A stretch of DNA of 64,000 bases from Hyunsoonleella ulvae (GTDB taxonomy: Bacteria; Bacteroidota; Bacteroidia; Flavobacteriales; Flavobacteriaceae): positions 620,001 to 684,000 of the forward strand of contig NZ_JAEPJQ010000002.1 in the NCBI RefSeq assembly GCF_016827605.1, in the 5' to 3' direction. This document shows positions 35,501 through 44,309 of this stretch, piece by piece (the first letter of the stretch is position 1; each line of letters opens with the position of its first letter). The position numbers and the translations under genes were made by a program. The notes below the pieces were generated by a model. The model searched no databases. It had not been told where the DNA came from and saw nothing but the letters and a program-made list of their open reading frames with translations.

Positions 35501-35893
35501 TGTTGGGTCGTATGTACTTGGTCTATGGTGTTGTGGCCAGTTAAATTCTATTCCTCCTGAAATCCAAGGCCCTGTTAACCCTACTAACGCTGGCTTAATT
35601 ACATGATTATAATAAACAAAATCCCGTTGACGAATCTTATCATAGGCTCTTTGGATTCTTCCTCCAAGCGCTGGTAAAATCATCAATTTTATATAATCGT
35701 TTTCAATGAAAATAGCATCCCATTCTTTGTCTACTTTTTCATCACTAATTTTTTCTATCACGGGATGCGGATATACTGCTCCACTACTTGCCTGATATAC
35801 ACGTTTTTCTAAAAAAACCGGATATTTTTCTGGGGTTCCCACTTCATAAGTTGGAATGGTTACTTTTTCATGCCAAGCCTTGACTGTCTTCAT
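32591..35893 (-). CDS. DUF5107 domain protein with TPR array
   Basis: A protein of 1100 residues. Residues about 10-330 form the DUF5107 domain (YPVFLEKRVYQ, ENDYIKLMILPALGGRIQRAYDKI, ISGGIEFNWPQHHRPS), which resembles galactose mutarotase-like beta-sandwich folds. From about 450 to 1090 there are many TPR helices (YYEEALRRSPKDVRNNNAMG, EYFDTAIETL, AQACWETSVKLDDSFAITHR). There is no signal peptide, so it is probably cytoplasmic, unlike the enzymes around it. DUF5107 proteins recur in carbohydrate loci; an activity on imported sugars is plausible but not shown. It sits between GH2 (27 bp) and a sulfatase (14 bp). Confidence 0.8.
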   Translation of the reverse strand: MKTVKAWHEKVTIPTYEVGTPEKYPVFLEKRVYQASSGAVYPHPVIEKISDEKVDKEWDAIFIENDYIKLMILPALGGRIQRAYDKIRQRDFVYYNHVIKPALVGLTGPWISGGIEFNWPQHHRPSTYDPTDFYIEENEDGSKTVWVSELERMFRTKGMAGFTLHPDKAYIEIKAHLYNRTPHPQTFLWWANPAVAVNDHYQSVFPPDVNAVFDHGKRDVSEFPIAKGEYYKVDYSPGTDISRYKNIPVPTSYMAITSKYDFVGGYENDSKGGLLHVADHNVSPGKKQWTWGNGEFGKAWDRNLTDEDGPYIELMCGVYTDNQPDFSWMHPYEEKSFKQYFMPYYNVGVVKNATKEALVNLEMVDGKAQVKVYVTSTYDNCVITLSANGKVLHEEVLNLSPEVGFEKLIDIAGNTFDDLKISVNDSTGKVLVAWEPDKDLSDEIPEPAKAAKDPKDIETVEGLYLRGLHLEQYRHATFVATDYYEEALRRSPKDVRNNNAMGLWYMRKGQLEKAIEYFDTAIETLTSHNPNPYDGEPYFNKGMALSYLGKKEEAYASFFKACWNAQWQDAGYFNLAQIDCSRGDLAKAMDLVDRALIKNWHNHKARHLKVVLLRKTGKIEEAKQLIEDSLAIDKFNFGVLFEKYVLSNAKEDLQAFKDILRNYAHNYIEFSLDYAIAGQYDEAVALLKIHTDANTGVYPMVYYFMGWYLDQKGDSAGALEAYKKASQMSDTYCFPNKIEEVIALQSASKANPSDAKAFYYLGNFWYANRQYTEAQACWETSVKLDDSFAITHRNLALLYYNKAEQKDLAVMHLEKAFELDNTDARLLMELDQLYKKINVPLEKRLALLEEYIDLTNSRDDLYLERIALYNLLGNFEKAKSLIDKRQFHPWEGGEGKVPFQYLTSNIELAKKYIAVKNYDGAIELLIQSKDYPHNLGEGKLHGTVENDIDYWLGCAYEGLGNDEKAKAYFELASEGLSDPSPAIFYNDQQPDKIFYQGLALLKLGRSDEANKRFDNLLNYGKEHINDNVKLDYFAISLPDLLIWEEDLNVINNIHCNYMIGLGQLGKGNDSEATESFGKVINTNLSHIPAHIHQALVGIKS

Positions 35894-35920
35894 AATCGTA
35901 ATAATTTAACCTTGTATGTT

Positions 35921-38767
35921 TTAATATTTTAATAGCCTTTTCAATTGGCTTATTTCTATAGTTGTTTTAGGACTAAAGGCCTCACTTGCCATATAGTGTT
36001 TTAAACTATACAGGAGCTGTTGTGCTTCTAGTCTGTTGCGTAAATTGGTATGTAAATCTATAGCTGAGAATATCAATTTTCCTTTACCAACTTTACATTC
36101 AAATAAAAGTGTGGTCTTTCTATTTTTAAACCAGTCATCTATTACCCTTATTATAGGCGTTATTTCTGGTATCTCATCAAAAATGATAGCGTTGGAATGA
36201 CTCATGGCATCCCACCACTGCCAATTGGAATGATATTCTGTTGGAAAATGTGCTAATGCTGGATGCGATGGATTACAAAGAATTCCCAGTGTATGAGGTT
36301 TCTGCTCTTTAGTCCAAGAAGTATTCCAGAAAATACTTGAAAAACCTATACCAATATTACCTCCATAATTTGGAGATATATCTCCTTTGGTAATGTTTAA
36401 AAGTACATTGCCACCGTTTTGTAAATAGCTGATGGTTTTAGCATCCAGTTTATTTACAATTTTAATGGATGCTTCATTTTCAATGGCTTCTTTTTGATTT
36501 GGATACACCCAAACGTCCCAACTATTCTTAAAATCTTCTACTGAAACAGTTAACGTTAACTTTTTGGCTATACTTATAGAACTTAAAGATTGATTTATAG
36601 TACCCAATTGAATGCCATTCCCTATTGGAATATCTGTTTTATCTAATTCGCCTTCAGAAAACACACTACCATCTGTATGAGTCAATTGCCATTTTGGAAC
36701 CACCTGTTGCATAGGATTTTCACTAAAATGTGCTATTTCTATTTTTGCTGTAAGCGTTTCTGAATTCTTGAAAGTGCGTTTTTCCAGTCTTGCCAAAGGC
36801 ACTGTATTTCCACTAAATGATTTAAATTCATCTGGCGACACATAACCTTTTTCATCCCAAAACGCATCCAAAATACCAACAAGTGCTGTACCTTGACCTG
36901 GAAAATCATGCAAATCTAATAGCTGATATCCTGCCATTCCTTTGGTTCGTAATCCTGCCTCTATATCAGCTTTATAACAAAGTGTTTGTAATTTTCCTGA
37001 TGCCAATAAAAAGCTATCTGCTAATTTCAGCATCCCGTTTTCTTCCAAAGATTCTTTAAAAATTTCGAAGTTCCTAGGTTTTAAAACTCCCGTATACTTG
37101 GACATTTCTTTAAAGTTTGGATATACGCACCACTGACCCATTTCATGGCTCACATAAGGCATTGGTGTTTTATCTATAAATTTACTCCAATCAAATTCTG
37201 TCTGGGGTGGTTTAGCATTAATGATGCTTTCTAAGTTCTCGTTCCAACCTTGTATTCTTGGACCTCTATGGTTATAATAATCCATATTTTCAAGATATGG
37301 GTAGCCCGCACCACTTGTGTATAGCCTTCGGTTATCCAATGCCTTAAAATGGTCAACATACTTGGTTAAATACTGCTTGTGATTTTTTCCACTTGGTTCG
37401 TTACCATAGGTCATGAGTACGAAAGATGGATGATTTCCATAAGCGTTGATAATATCTTCGCCTTCTTTGTACAACCAGGCATCAACAGGTTCTCCATCCC
37501 CTAAACCAGCGCGCCACGCAGAAGCTTCGGCCTGAATATAAATACCCATCTCATCAGCAGCTTGAAATGCTGCTTTTGGAGGACACCAAGAATGAAAACG
37601 TATATGATTTAAACCATGCGCTTTTATAATTTTCATAATTCTTTTCCAAGAATCTACGTCTGTTGGAGGATAACCAGTTAATGGAAAAATGGCACATTCT
37701 AATGTCCCTCTAAGATAAATAGGTCTGTCATTAATGGTAAAAACCGTACCATCCGTTTTAAATTCTCTCATTCCAAAGGTTTCCATTTTTTTTTCTAAAC
37801 CCTTTTCGGAATTTAAAGACAAATACATGTCGTATAAGTTGGGATTAAACTCATCCCATAGTTTAGGTGCATTGCCCATTGAATATTCTAATTCAACTAC
37901 TTTGGAATCGTCTATTTGAATGGACTCTTTTACAATTTCAAGAGTTTGCCCATTTTCTGATTTCTCTTTAGCTTGAAGTGATAATTCAGCCATTTGGGTT
38001 TTCCCCGTTCCGTTTTCAATTTGAACTACAACCCTAACAGTTTTATCTGAAACGTTAGGGTACAATTTGATATTTCCAATGGATAATTTTGGAAGTGCCG
38101 AAAGCGATATATCCCCCACAATACCATTCCAATTGGTCTGTGTATTATCCGAAATACTATGGGCATCTAAACCAACGTTAATATCCTTTATACGGTTATC
38201 TACACGTATTGAAACAGTATGCTCACCAACTGATAATTTACCTAAATTATAATTATGGGCAGTAGCTAAACTATTCTGCATGCCCAGTTTCTTATTATCC
38301 ACCCAAACAGTAGATTCCCAATGCACACGCTCTAGATGTAAATTAATGGTTTTGTTTTTCCATGCTTGAGGAATTACTACTGTTTTTTGATACCAAGCAG
38401 CACCTTTGTAATCTTTCACAGGTGTTAACCAAAATGGTACTTTTACGTTACCCTCTTTTCGATACTTTTCCATTTCGGGGTCTTTATACCAAAGGCTATC
38501 GTTCCACATATTACCAGTCCAATGGGTATTTACGGTAATATCATCCCCCTTACCATTCTCTGCCATGGAACTAGGCAATTTAACTACATCATCCAATTTT
38601 TTAGAAAACCATTTTTCCTGCTCTCCAACATCTAGAGAATCAATTTTAAAGTCCCAATAACCTGATAAATCAATTGACATCTGCTCACCACTAACACCAG
38701 CACATGCATTAAGCATAGGTACCAATACGCAAATAGATATGACTTTTATGGTTTTTAAAAACTTCAT
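35921..38767 (-). CDS. GH2-family glycoside hydrolase, lipoprotein
   Basis: A protein of 948 residues with lipobox LNAC (C22). It has a jelly roll (WYQKTVVIPQAWK, LHLERVHWESTVWVDNK), an Ig-like domain, and a barrel with FHSWCPPKAAFQAADEMG. The acid/base is E457 in MTYGNEPSG and the nucleophile E542 in YVSHEMGQW. The C-terminal domain (FSSIFWNTSW, YHSNWQWWDA) is homologous to that of the GH2 at 26367-29150, though an insert near 75-115 is specific to this copy. The two are probably complementary exo-enzymes rather than duplicates. It is 23 bp downstream of the SGNH gene. Confidence 0.9.
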   Translation of the reverse strand: MKFLKTIKVISICVLVPMLNACAGVSGEQMSIDLSGYWDFKIDSLDVGEQEKWFSKKLDDVVKLPSSMAENGKGDDITVNTHWTGNMWNDSLWYKDPEMEKYRKEGNVKVPFWLTPVKDYKGAAWYQKTVVIPQAWKNKTINLHLERVHWESTVWVDNKKLGMQNSLATAHNYNLGKLSVGEHTVSIRVDNRIKDINVGLDAHSISDNTQTNWNGIVGDISLSALPKLSIGNIKLYPNVSDKTVRVVVQIENGTGKTQMAELSLQAKEKSENGQTLEIVKESIQIDDSKVVELEYSMGNAPKLWDEFNPNLYDMYLSLNSEKGLEKKMETFGMREFKTDGTVFTINDRPIYLRGTLECAIFPLTGYPPTDVDSWKRIMKIIKAHGLNHIRFHSWCPPKAAFQAADEMGIYIQAEASAWRAGLGDGEPVDAWLYKEGEDIINAYGNHPSFVLMTYGNEPSGKNHKQYLTKYVDHFKALDNRRLYTSGAGYPYLENMDYYNHRGPRIQGWNENLESIINAKPPQTEFDWSKFIDKTPMPYVSHEMGQWCVYPNFKEMSKYTGVLKPRNFEIFKESLEENGMLKLADSFLLASGKLQTLCYKADIEAGLRTKGMAGYQLLDLHDFPGQGTALVGILDAFWDEKGYVSPDEFKSFSGNTVPLARLEKRTFKNSETLTAKIEIAHFSENPMQQVVPKWQLTHTDGSVFSEGELDKTDIPIGNGIQLGTINQSLSSISIAKKLTLTVSVEDFKNSWDVWVYPNQKEAIENEASIKIVNKLDAKTISYLQNGGNVLLNITKGDISPNYGGNIGIGFSSIFWNTSWTKEQKPHTLGILCNPSHPALAHFPTEYHSNWQWWDAMSHSNAIIFDEIPEITPIIRVIDDWFKNRKTTLLFECKVGKGKLIFSAIDLHTNLRNRLEAQQLLYSLKHYMASEAFSPKTTIEISQLKRLLKY

Positions 38768-38790
38768 GTAGTAATTAGCTTTCGCTTTTA

Positions 38791-39513
38791 TTATATTTTG
38801 AAATATTCAAAAATGGCATCAGCAACAAACTGATGTCCTTTTTGATTTATATGATTGTTCTGCGACATATACCCTTTTAGTGGCTGTATTTCTGCTAAAG
38901 CTTGAAATAATGCATAACTATCAACCAAACCAACATTATATTTTTTAGCTAATGCTCTAATCTGCTTACTGTGCTTAGCTAGAGGAGTATCTTCTGATGT
39001 AATGTCTTCTTTTAAATCTGGTGTTGGTGTTAAGAGTATTACTTTAGTACCATACGCTAGTGCCTCAGTTATCATTTGTTCCCAAGCTATTTTTGCACGC
39101 TCTAAACCAATACTTCTGTCATTTAAACCATAATCTATAAACAATACATCTGGCTTGTAAGTCAAGACTTCTTCCTTGAAGCGTTTGGCGCCTTGTTCGG
39201 CTTGTTCTCCCCCAATTGACGTAGTAATAGTATTTACTACTGAATAAGGGTAAAAATCATTTACTTTTTTTAAGGTTTTATATGGATAAGAGTTGAGTCT
39301 ATCTAACACCCCTCCTGTGGTATACCCAGTAGGAACTGAGTGCCCATGAAACACTAAATTTATTGTACGGTTTTTGGGCCATTTTACTTTCAATTCTTGT
39401 TTTAAAGAATCTAAATAATTAGACGCCATGTTTTCTTCAGGCTGAGCACAGGCGTTATTTAAAGCCATCAATAAAAAAAATCCTAGAGCGATATGTTTTT
39501 TGAAAATTGACAT
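38791..39513 (-). CDS. SGNH/GDSL-family hydrolase, probable carbohydrate esterase
   Basis: A lipoprotein-type protein of 240 residues (C22, NNACAQ). Block I reads FHGHSVPTG with S59 as the likely nucleophile, block III is YGLNDRS with the Asn, and the C-terminal block is NNHINQKGHQF with the catalytic His. It should remove an acyl substituent such as acetate from the glycan, in keeping with other PUL esterases. It lies between the MFS transporter (13 bp) and GH2 (23 bp). The exact ester is unknown. Confidence 0.82.
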   Translation of the reverse strand: MSIFKKHIALGFFLLMALNNACAQPEENMASNYLDSLKQELKVKWPKNRTINLVFHGHSVPTGYTTGGVLDRLNSYPYKTLKKVNDFYPYSVVNTITTSIGGEQAEQGAKRFKEEVLTYKPDVLFIDYGLNDRSIGLERAKIAWEQMITEALAYGTKVILLTPTPDLKEDITSEDTPLAKHSKQIRALAKKYNVGLVDSYALFQALAEIQPLKGYMSQNNHINQKGHQFVADAIFEYFKI

Positions 39514-39526
39514 TATCTATTAGTGT

Positions 39527-40927
39527 TTACTTCTCTTTTGTTAATTCCTGTTCTATTTCCTCCAAAGTCTTTCCTTTTGTCTCAGGTAATTTTATTCTTA
39601 TGAATAGAAACCCTACTATACAAATGAAACTATAAACCCAAAATGTTCCTGAAGCTTCCAAGGCATCTTTCAAAATTGGGAATGTAAAGGTTAGTACAAA
39701 CGAAGCTACCCACAGTGAAAAGGTTGCAATAGACATGGCAACACCTCGAATTTTATTTGGAAATATTTCTGAAAGTACTACCCATGTAATAGGCGCTAAA
39801 GACATTGAGTAAATAGCAATAGCTGTAATTACCATCAATAATACAGGCCAGCCGGTAAATTGAAAATAAAAAGCCCCTCCTAAAATCAGATATACTATAC
39901 CCAATCCAATAGACCCAAAAAGCATTAATTTTCTACGCCCCCAACTATCTACAGTTCTCATCGCTACTAGTGTAAATATTAAATTCACACTTCCAGTTAT
40001 CACAATATTGAATAGCATATCACCAACACTGTAACCAGCCGCAGTAAAAATCTCTTGGGCGTAATTAAAAATGACATTGATGCCACACCATTGTTGAAAT
40101 ATTGCTAAAACAATTCCTATAACTAAAATTGGTTTAATTTTTGGATTTTTAAAATCCGAAAAATTGATTTTTGATGTGCTACTCTCTTTTAAAGTCAACT
40201 TAATATTACTTAATTCCTCCTCAGCATAAGCTTTGCCACCAATTTTTGAAAGTATACTTTTAGCCATTTCAGGCTGAGCAATTTTCACTAAAAACCTAGG
40301 ACTCTTGGGTACAACAAACATCAAAATAAAAAATAGAACAGCTGGAATCAATTCTGCCCAAAACATCCAACGCCAACCAGTTTGACCGTTCCAAGAATTT
40401 AAAATCATTTCTGGCGAAAAATCTTTCGGTATAGATTCAGCGATAAAAAAGTTAGCTATTTGCGCTGCTAAAATCCCTATAACAAGTGTTAACTGGTTGA
40501 TTGCCACAAATTGGCCTCTATATTTTGCTGGTGCAATTTCTGCAATGTACATAGGAGATAAGGTAGAAGCTAATCCAATACCTAAACCACCAATAAGCCT
40601 GTAAATTATAAAAGGCGTAAATTCATTGACATATCCCGTACCAAACGCCGAAATTATGAATAAAGCAGCAGCAAGTATTAGAGGTTGTTTTCTTCCGAAC
40701 TTATCAGCAACAAATCCAGAAACAACTGCTCCAAAGATGCAACCTATTAAAGCACTACTCATAGCCCAACCTTGTAATGTTGGCTCTGAACTTATGTTAA
40801 AAAAAAGCTCATAGAAAGGCTTTGCCCCTCCAATTACTACCCAATCATACCCGAATAGAAAACCACCCATTGCTGAAACAAGCGCTAAAAAGAGAAGGTA
40901 GGTAAAATTAAATTTTGGTTTAGACAT
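39527..40927 (-). CDS. MFS sugar porter (sugar:proton symporter family)
   Basis: A membrane protein of 466 residues with twelve predicted helices. Sugar porter signatures are present: GGFLFGYDWVVIGGAK, VADKFGRKQPL, RLIGGLGIGLAS with EIAPAKYRGQ, PKSPRFLV, QQWCGINVI and the C-terminal PETKGKTLEEIE. It moves a monosaccharide across the inner membrane, and its place in the middle of the operon suggests a sugar released from the glycan. Its presence indicates that final depolymerisation occurs in the periplasm. It is 41 bp downstream of a sulfatase. Confidence 0.92.
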   Translation of the reverse strand: MSKPKFNFTYLLFLALVSAMGGFLFGYDWVVIGGAKPFYELFFNISSEPTLQGWAMSSALIGCIFGAVVSGFVADKFGRKQPLILAAALFIISAFGTGYVNEFTPFIIYRLIGGLGIGLASTLSPMYIAEIAPAKYRGQFVAINQLTLVIGILAAQIANFFIAESIPKDFSPEMILNSWNGQTGWRWMFWAELIPAVLFFILMFVVPKSPRFLVKIAQPEMAKSILSKIGGKAYAEEELSNIKLTLKESSTSKINFSDFKNPKIKPILVIGIVLAIFQQWCGINVIFNYAQEIFTAAGYSVGDMLFNIVITGSVNLIFTLVAMRTVDSWGRRKLMLFGSIGLGIVYLILGGAFYFQFTGWPVLLMVITAIAIYSMSLAPITWVVLSEIFPNKIRGVAMSIATFSLWVASFVLTFTFPILKDALEASGTFWVYSFICIVGFLFIRIKLPETKGKTLEEIEQELTKEK

Positions 40928-40968
40928 TATTTAGTTTGGTTTTGTTTGTTTATGTTAATATTAATCTC

Positions 40969-42597
40969 CTAATCCTTAGTTGATAAGCTACTGTTATACC
41001 AATCCTCATTAGGCTTAAAATCTTTACTTAAAAAGTCTTTGCGCTGTTTTTCTAGACGCTGTAACATCTTGACCTTTCTATTATTTTCCTTTGTCTCAGC
41101 TTTGATAAGATCATAATCAGTATAAATGCCTGGAATTTTGGCATTAACACTAACCAAATAATTATCCAATTCAGCCCTTAAACTTTTAGCAATTGTTTCG
41201 TTTATTTTCGAAATATCGTTTTCCTCTCCTAGGTCAGCTGATAGATCATACAACTCATCATGCCCATCTTCCCAATAGTGAATAAGTTTGTAGTTTCCTT
41301 TTCTCACGATACTTACTGGATCTCCTCCTTGATTTCCATAATGCGGATAGTGCCAAAATAAAGCTCTGGTATCTAATGATTTGCCTCTTAAAAGAGGAAC
41401 CAAACTTATGCCATCGATAACGTGACTAGGGTCTTGATCTATTCCAGCCAAGTCTAAGAGTGTTGGATAAAAATCGATTCCAGAAACAGGATAATCTACT
41501 TTCTTTAGTGCACTTTTTAACATAGGTGCTTTAATAAGGTATGGCTCTCTAATACCACCCTCCCATTGATAACCTTTTCCCCCTCTCAAAGGGTAATTCG
41601 TAGTAGAAAATGCATCGCCACTAGCTACTCCACCATTGTCAGAGGTAAATATTACTATGGTATTTTCTTCAAGACCAAGCTCTTTTAACCTATCCAAAAC
41701 TACTCCAACTGCATCATCCATAGATTCTATCAAACCTGCATAAATTGGATTGTCTTGTACTGTCCTTATAGGCAACCTAGCTTCCATTGTAAAACCTGAT
41801 TCTGGAATACCTTGTGCCTCTGCCTTATTTCTATATTTACTCCATTTCTCTTCTGTAGTCTCTATAGGTCCATGAACTGCATAAAATGATAGGAATGCAA
41901 AGAAAGGCTCATCTTTATTCGCAGTGATAAAATCTGCAGTTTCTAATGCCAAACGTTTGGTTAAATTCTCTCCTTCATACTTATAGTCTAATTTAGGGTT
42001 TTTCCAAGGTGCGTAATAGCCTCCTTTAGGACTACCAACTTCCCAACCTCCTTTGTTTATGTCAAATCCGTTTGTTTCTGGCATGTATGGTTCATCTCCT
42101 AAATGCCATTTACCTGCAAAAAACGTTTTGTAACCATTTTGCTTCAGTGCTTCTGCTATTGTAACACTCTCCTCCTTCAAGTTATATTCATACTCTGGAG
42201 GCATAAGCTTAGTGTTATTATTTTTCGCCCAAGTACTACCAGTCTCTGCACCAATCCAGTCTGTGATACCATGACGTGCCGCATCTTGACCTGTCATTAA
42301 ACTAGCCCTTGAGGGGCTACATACCTGACATGCCGCATAACCTTGAGTAAACTGAATCCCCGTATTTGCAATCTCATCAATCTTTGGTGTTTCGTAGTAC
42401 TTACTTCCTGAATAACCAAGATCATGAGCTCCAAGATCGTCAGCTAGAATAAAAACTATATTCGGTTTTTTTTGTTTAAGATCTTCTTTTTGGGACAGAT
42501 CCTTGGCTTTACAGCCACTAAAAAAAGTGACCATAAAGCAAAGACCAAAAAATAAAACTAACTCTAACTTAACTAAATTTATTCTGAAAAAATTCAT
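40969..42597 (-). CDS. S1-family sulfatase, S1_16-like
   Basis: A lipoprotein of 542 residues (C29 in FFSGCKAK). The metal motif is IVFILADDLGAHDLGYSG, the active-site signature C93-S-P-S-R, followed by ASLMTGQDAARHGITDW, FAGKWHLG and IFTSDNGG. The GAHDLG and RHGITDWIG patterns resemble the S1_16 subfamily, known to act on galactose sulfates in some loci. It must be activated by formylglycine formation. It is the second gene of the operon, 14 bp after the GH30 gene at 42612-44183. Confidence 0.92.
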   Translation of the reverse strand: MNFFRINLVKLELVLFFGLCFMVTFFSGCKAKDLSQKEDLKQKKPNIVFILADDLGAHDLGYSGSKYYETPKIDEIANTGIQFTQGYAACQVCSPSRASLMTGQDAARHGITDWIGAETGSTWAKNNNTKLMPPEYEYNLKEESVTIAEALKQNGYKTFFAGKWHLGDEPYMPETNGFDINKGGWEVGSPKGGYYAPWKNPKLDYKYEGENLTKRLALETADFITANKDEPFFAFLSFYAVHGPIETTEEKWSKYRNKAEAQGIPESGFTMEARLPIRTVQDNPIYAGLIESMDDAVGVVLDRLKELGLEENTIVIFTSDNGGVASGDAFSTTNYPLRGGKGYQWEGGIREPYLIKAPMLKSALKKVDYPVSGIDFYPTLLDLAGIDQDPSHVIDGISLVPLLRGKSLDTRALFWHYPHYGNQGGDPVSIVRKGNYKLIHYWEDGHDELYDLSADLGEENDISKINETIAKSLRAELDNYLVSVNAKIPGIYTDYDLIKAETKENNRKVKMLQRLEKQRKDFLSKDFKPNEDWYNSSLSTKD

Positions 42598-42611
42598 ATA
42601 TTTTTATACGT

Positions 42612-44183
42612 TTACAAAACACTACCCGTCAATGTATTGATAGATTTTGCTTTTAATATTATTGTGTTGTTGGTTATTTTTTTGTGGGCTAAATTATTAT
42701 CAGCCGATGTAGTGTAAACACCGTTAATCTTACAATTTGAAACATCAATAGTTTTGTTTTCATCACTGTAATTCAAGGCAACAATTACTACTTTTGATGA
42801 TGTCTTGTCCATATAAGCAGAATACATAAGATTTTCATATTGCTTTTCTATTGGCATATCATTCTCTTCTACTTTGATACCTACCCTAACCATACCGGGT
42901 TTAATAAATCTGGAATAATTTCCAAAAGCCCATAAAAGTCTAGATTCATGGTAATTGCCATCTTTTTTCATTTTATCTAAATTGAACAAATCGGATGATT
43001 CTCCAGAATCAAGATAAATTAAACCGTCTTTGTAATCGGCATTTGTCAACGCTGTCCACCATTGCCATGATGAAGCGTTTGCTATGGTTAAGTCGGCATG
43101 TATTACCCTAGCTACATAAAGTGCAGTATCAATACCCAAATCTCTTTTATTCCCACTACCTATGTCATCAGTATTTTCAAGAATACAAAATTCACTTTGC
43201 CAATAATCAATATCATCCTTTTTCAGTGCTTTAAAAAGCTTTTGTCTTATTTGAATCAAACTATCAACAGGCCAAGTCGTGAAATAACTGTGACCTGAAA
43301 TCGTAGGTTTTACATGCTTTAGGTGTTTAACCGATGTTTCGTCATGAAAAAAATACTTGATTTGATTACCTCTATTAGGCTTGTTATATGAAGAATATAG
43401 CCAACGTAAATCTGCTGCCTCCCCTAAAACAATTTCTGTACCCAATTTATTTTTATCTATCTGTTTGTCAATAAGTTTCACTAATCTTAACATATCATCA
43501 TTAGTAGCAGGAGTGCCCTCTTGCGTTTTTTTCTCCCATTCCCATTGAGGTTCATTTATGGGACTTAAATAATTGAAAGATATACCTTTGGAATCAAAAT
43601 GTTTTAATATTTCAACCATAAACTCGGCATAATCATCATATTTATCATCTCTTAGATTTAGCTTCCCACTGATTAAATCATCATTGTAACCTTTTCCGTT
43701 TTTTGTCCAGTATACTGGTGCTGAAATCGAAAAAGCCAAAAACTTTTCCACTCCATAAGATTTGGCTTTTTGCAAAAACCACTGCTGTCCTTCATGTTTG
43801 CTCCAGTCATAATTTCCATTAGCATCGATAAATGATTCTGCTCGTCTCCATTCATTTTTTATATCGGAATTTATTCCCTGTTCAGATGTGCCTGCACCTA
43901 TATAAAATCGCCACATAGATAAGCCAATACCTTTTGGATTTCCTTTGGAATCCAAATCATTACTGAATAACAATTCAGCTATTTTTTCTTTTTTTTCGAC
44001 TGGCCAATATTTTCCAATAAATTGACATCTCCATGCATCTGATGCACCAAAGCCTTCCATAGTTTGAAACACGTTCTCACTATCAATACTAATCTTAGCA
44101 GATTGCGCGTTTAGACTATTTGTAAAAGTACATGCAATCAGAATCAGTACATGTATTATATTTTTTAAATTATATTTTAACAT
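42612..44183 (-). CDS. GH30-family hydrolase, endo-beta-1,6-galactanase-like
   Basis: A secreted enzyme of 523 residues with signal peptide (to about residue 26, NSLNAQ). The GH30 barrel shows MEGFGASDAWR, GIGLSMWRFYIGAG, YLSPINEPQWEWE with acid/base E211, and YWQSEFCILE with nucleophile E331, plus the C-terminal beta-sandwich. INEPQW followed by a QEG-type motif is a hallmark of GH30 beta-1,6-galactanases, so the linkage is probably beta-1,6-galactan. It heads the long operon that ends at 26367 and has its own direct-repeat promoter (44236-44293). Confidence 0.85.
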   Translation of the reverse strand: MLKYNLKNIIHVLILIACTFTNSLNAQSAKISIDSENVFQTMEGFGASDAWRCQFIGKYWPVEKKEKIAELLFSNDLDSKGNPKGIGLSMWRFYIGAGTSEQGINSDIKNEWRRAESFIDANGNYDWSKHEGQQWFLQKAKSYGVEKFLAFSISAPVYWTKNGKGYNDDLISGKLNLRDDKYDDYAEFMVEILKHFDSKGISFNYLSPINEPQWEWEKKTQEGTPATNDDMLRLVKLIDKQIDKNKLGTEIVLGEAADLRWLYSSYNKPNRGNQIKYFFHDETSVKHLKHVKPTISGHSYFTTWPVDSLIQIRQKLFKALKKDDIDYWQSEFCILENTDDIGSGNKRDLGIDTALYVARVIHADLTIANASSWQWWTALTNADYKDGLIYLDSGESSDLFNLDKMKKDGNYHESRLLWAFGNYSRFIKPGMVRVGIKVEENDMPIEKQYENLMYSAYMDKTSSKVVIVALNYSDENKTIDVSNCKINGVYTTSADNNLAHKKITNNTIILKAKSINTLTGSVL

Positions 44184-44213
44184 TTTTTGTTCTCACACCA
44201 ATTACATAATAAT

Positions 44214-44293
44214 CAATAATACTATTATTGTTAAGCAAAATTAGATATATTACTAGAACAAAAAATAGATGACAAAATTTAATATATGGACAA
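44214..44293 (-). promoter_or_regulatory. PUL-type promoter and direct-repeat operator for the long operon
   Basis: Plus-strand half-sites TAGATGA (44266-44272) and TGGACAA (44287-44293) have a 21-bp period. A perfect minus-strand -7 element TAATTTTG (plus CAAAATTA, 44236-44243) is 22 nt from the nearer half-site. A 17-bp palindrome of 8-bp arms (44214-44230) covers the predicted transcript start. Confidence 0.6.
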
Positions 44294-44309
44294 TAATACT
44301 TTTGTTGTT

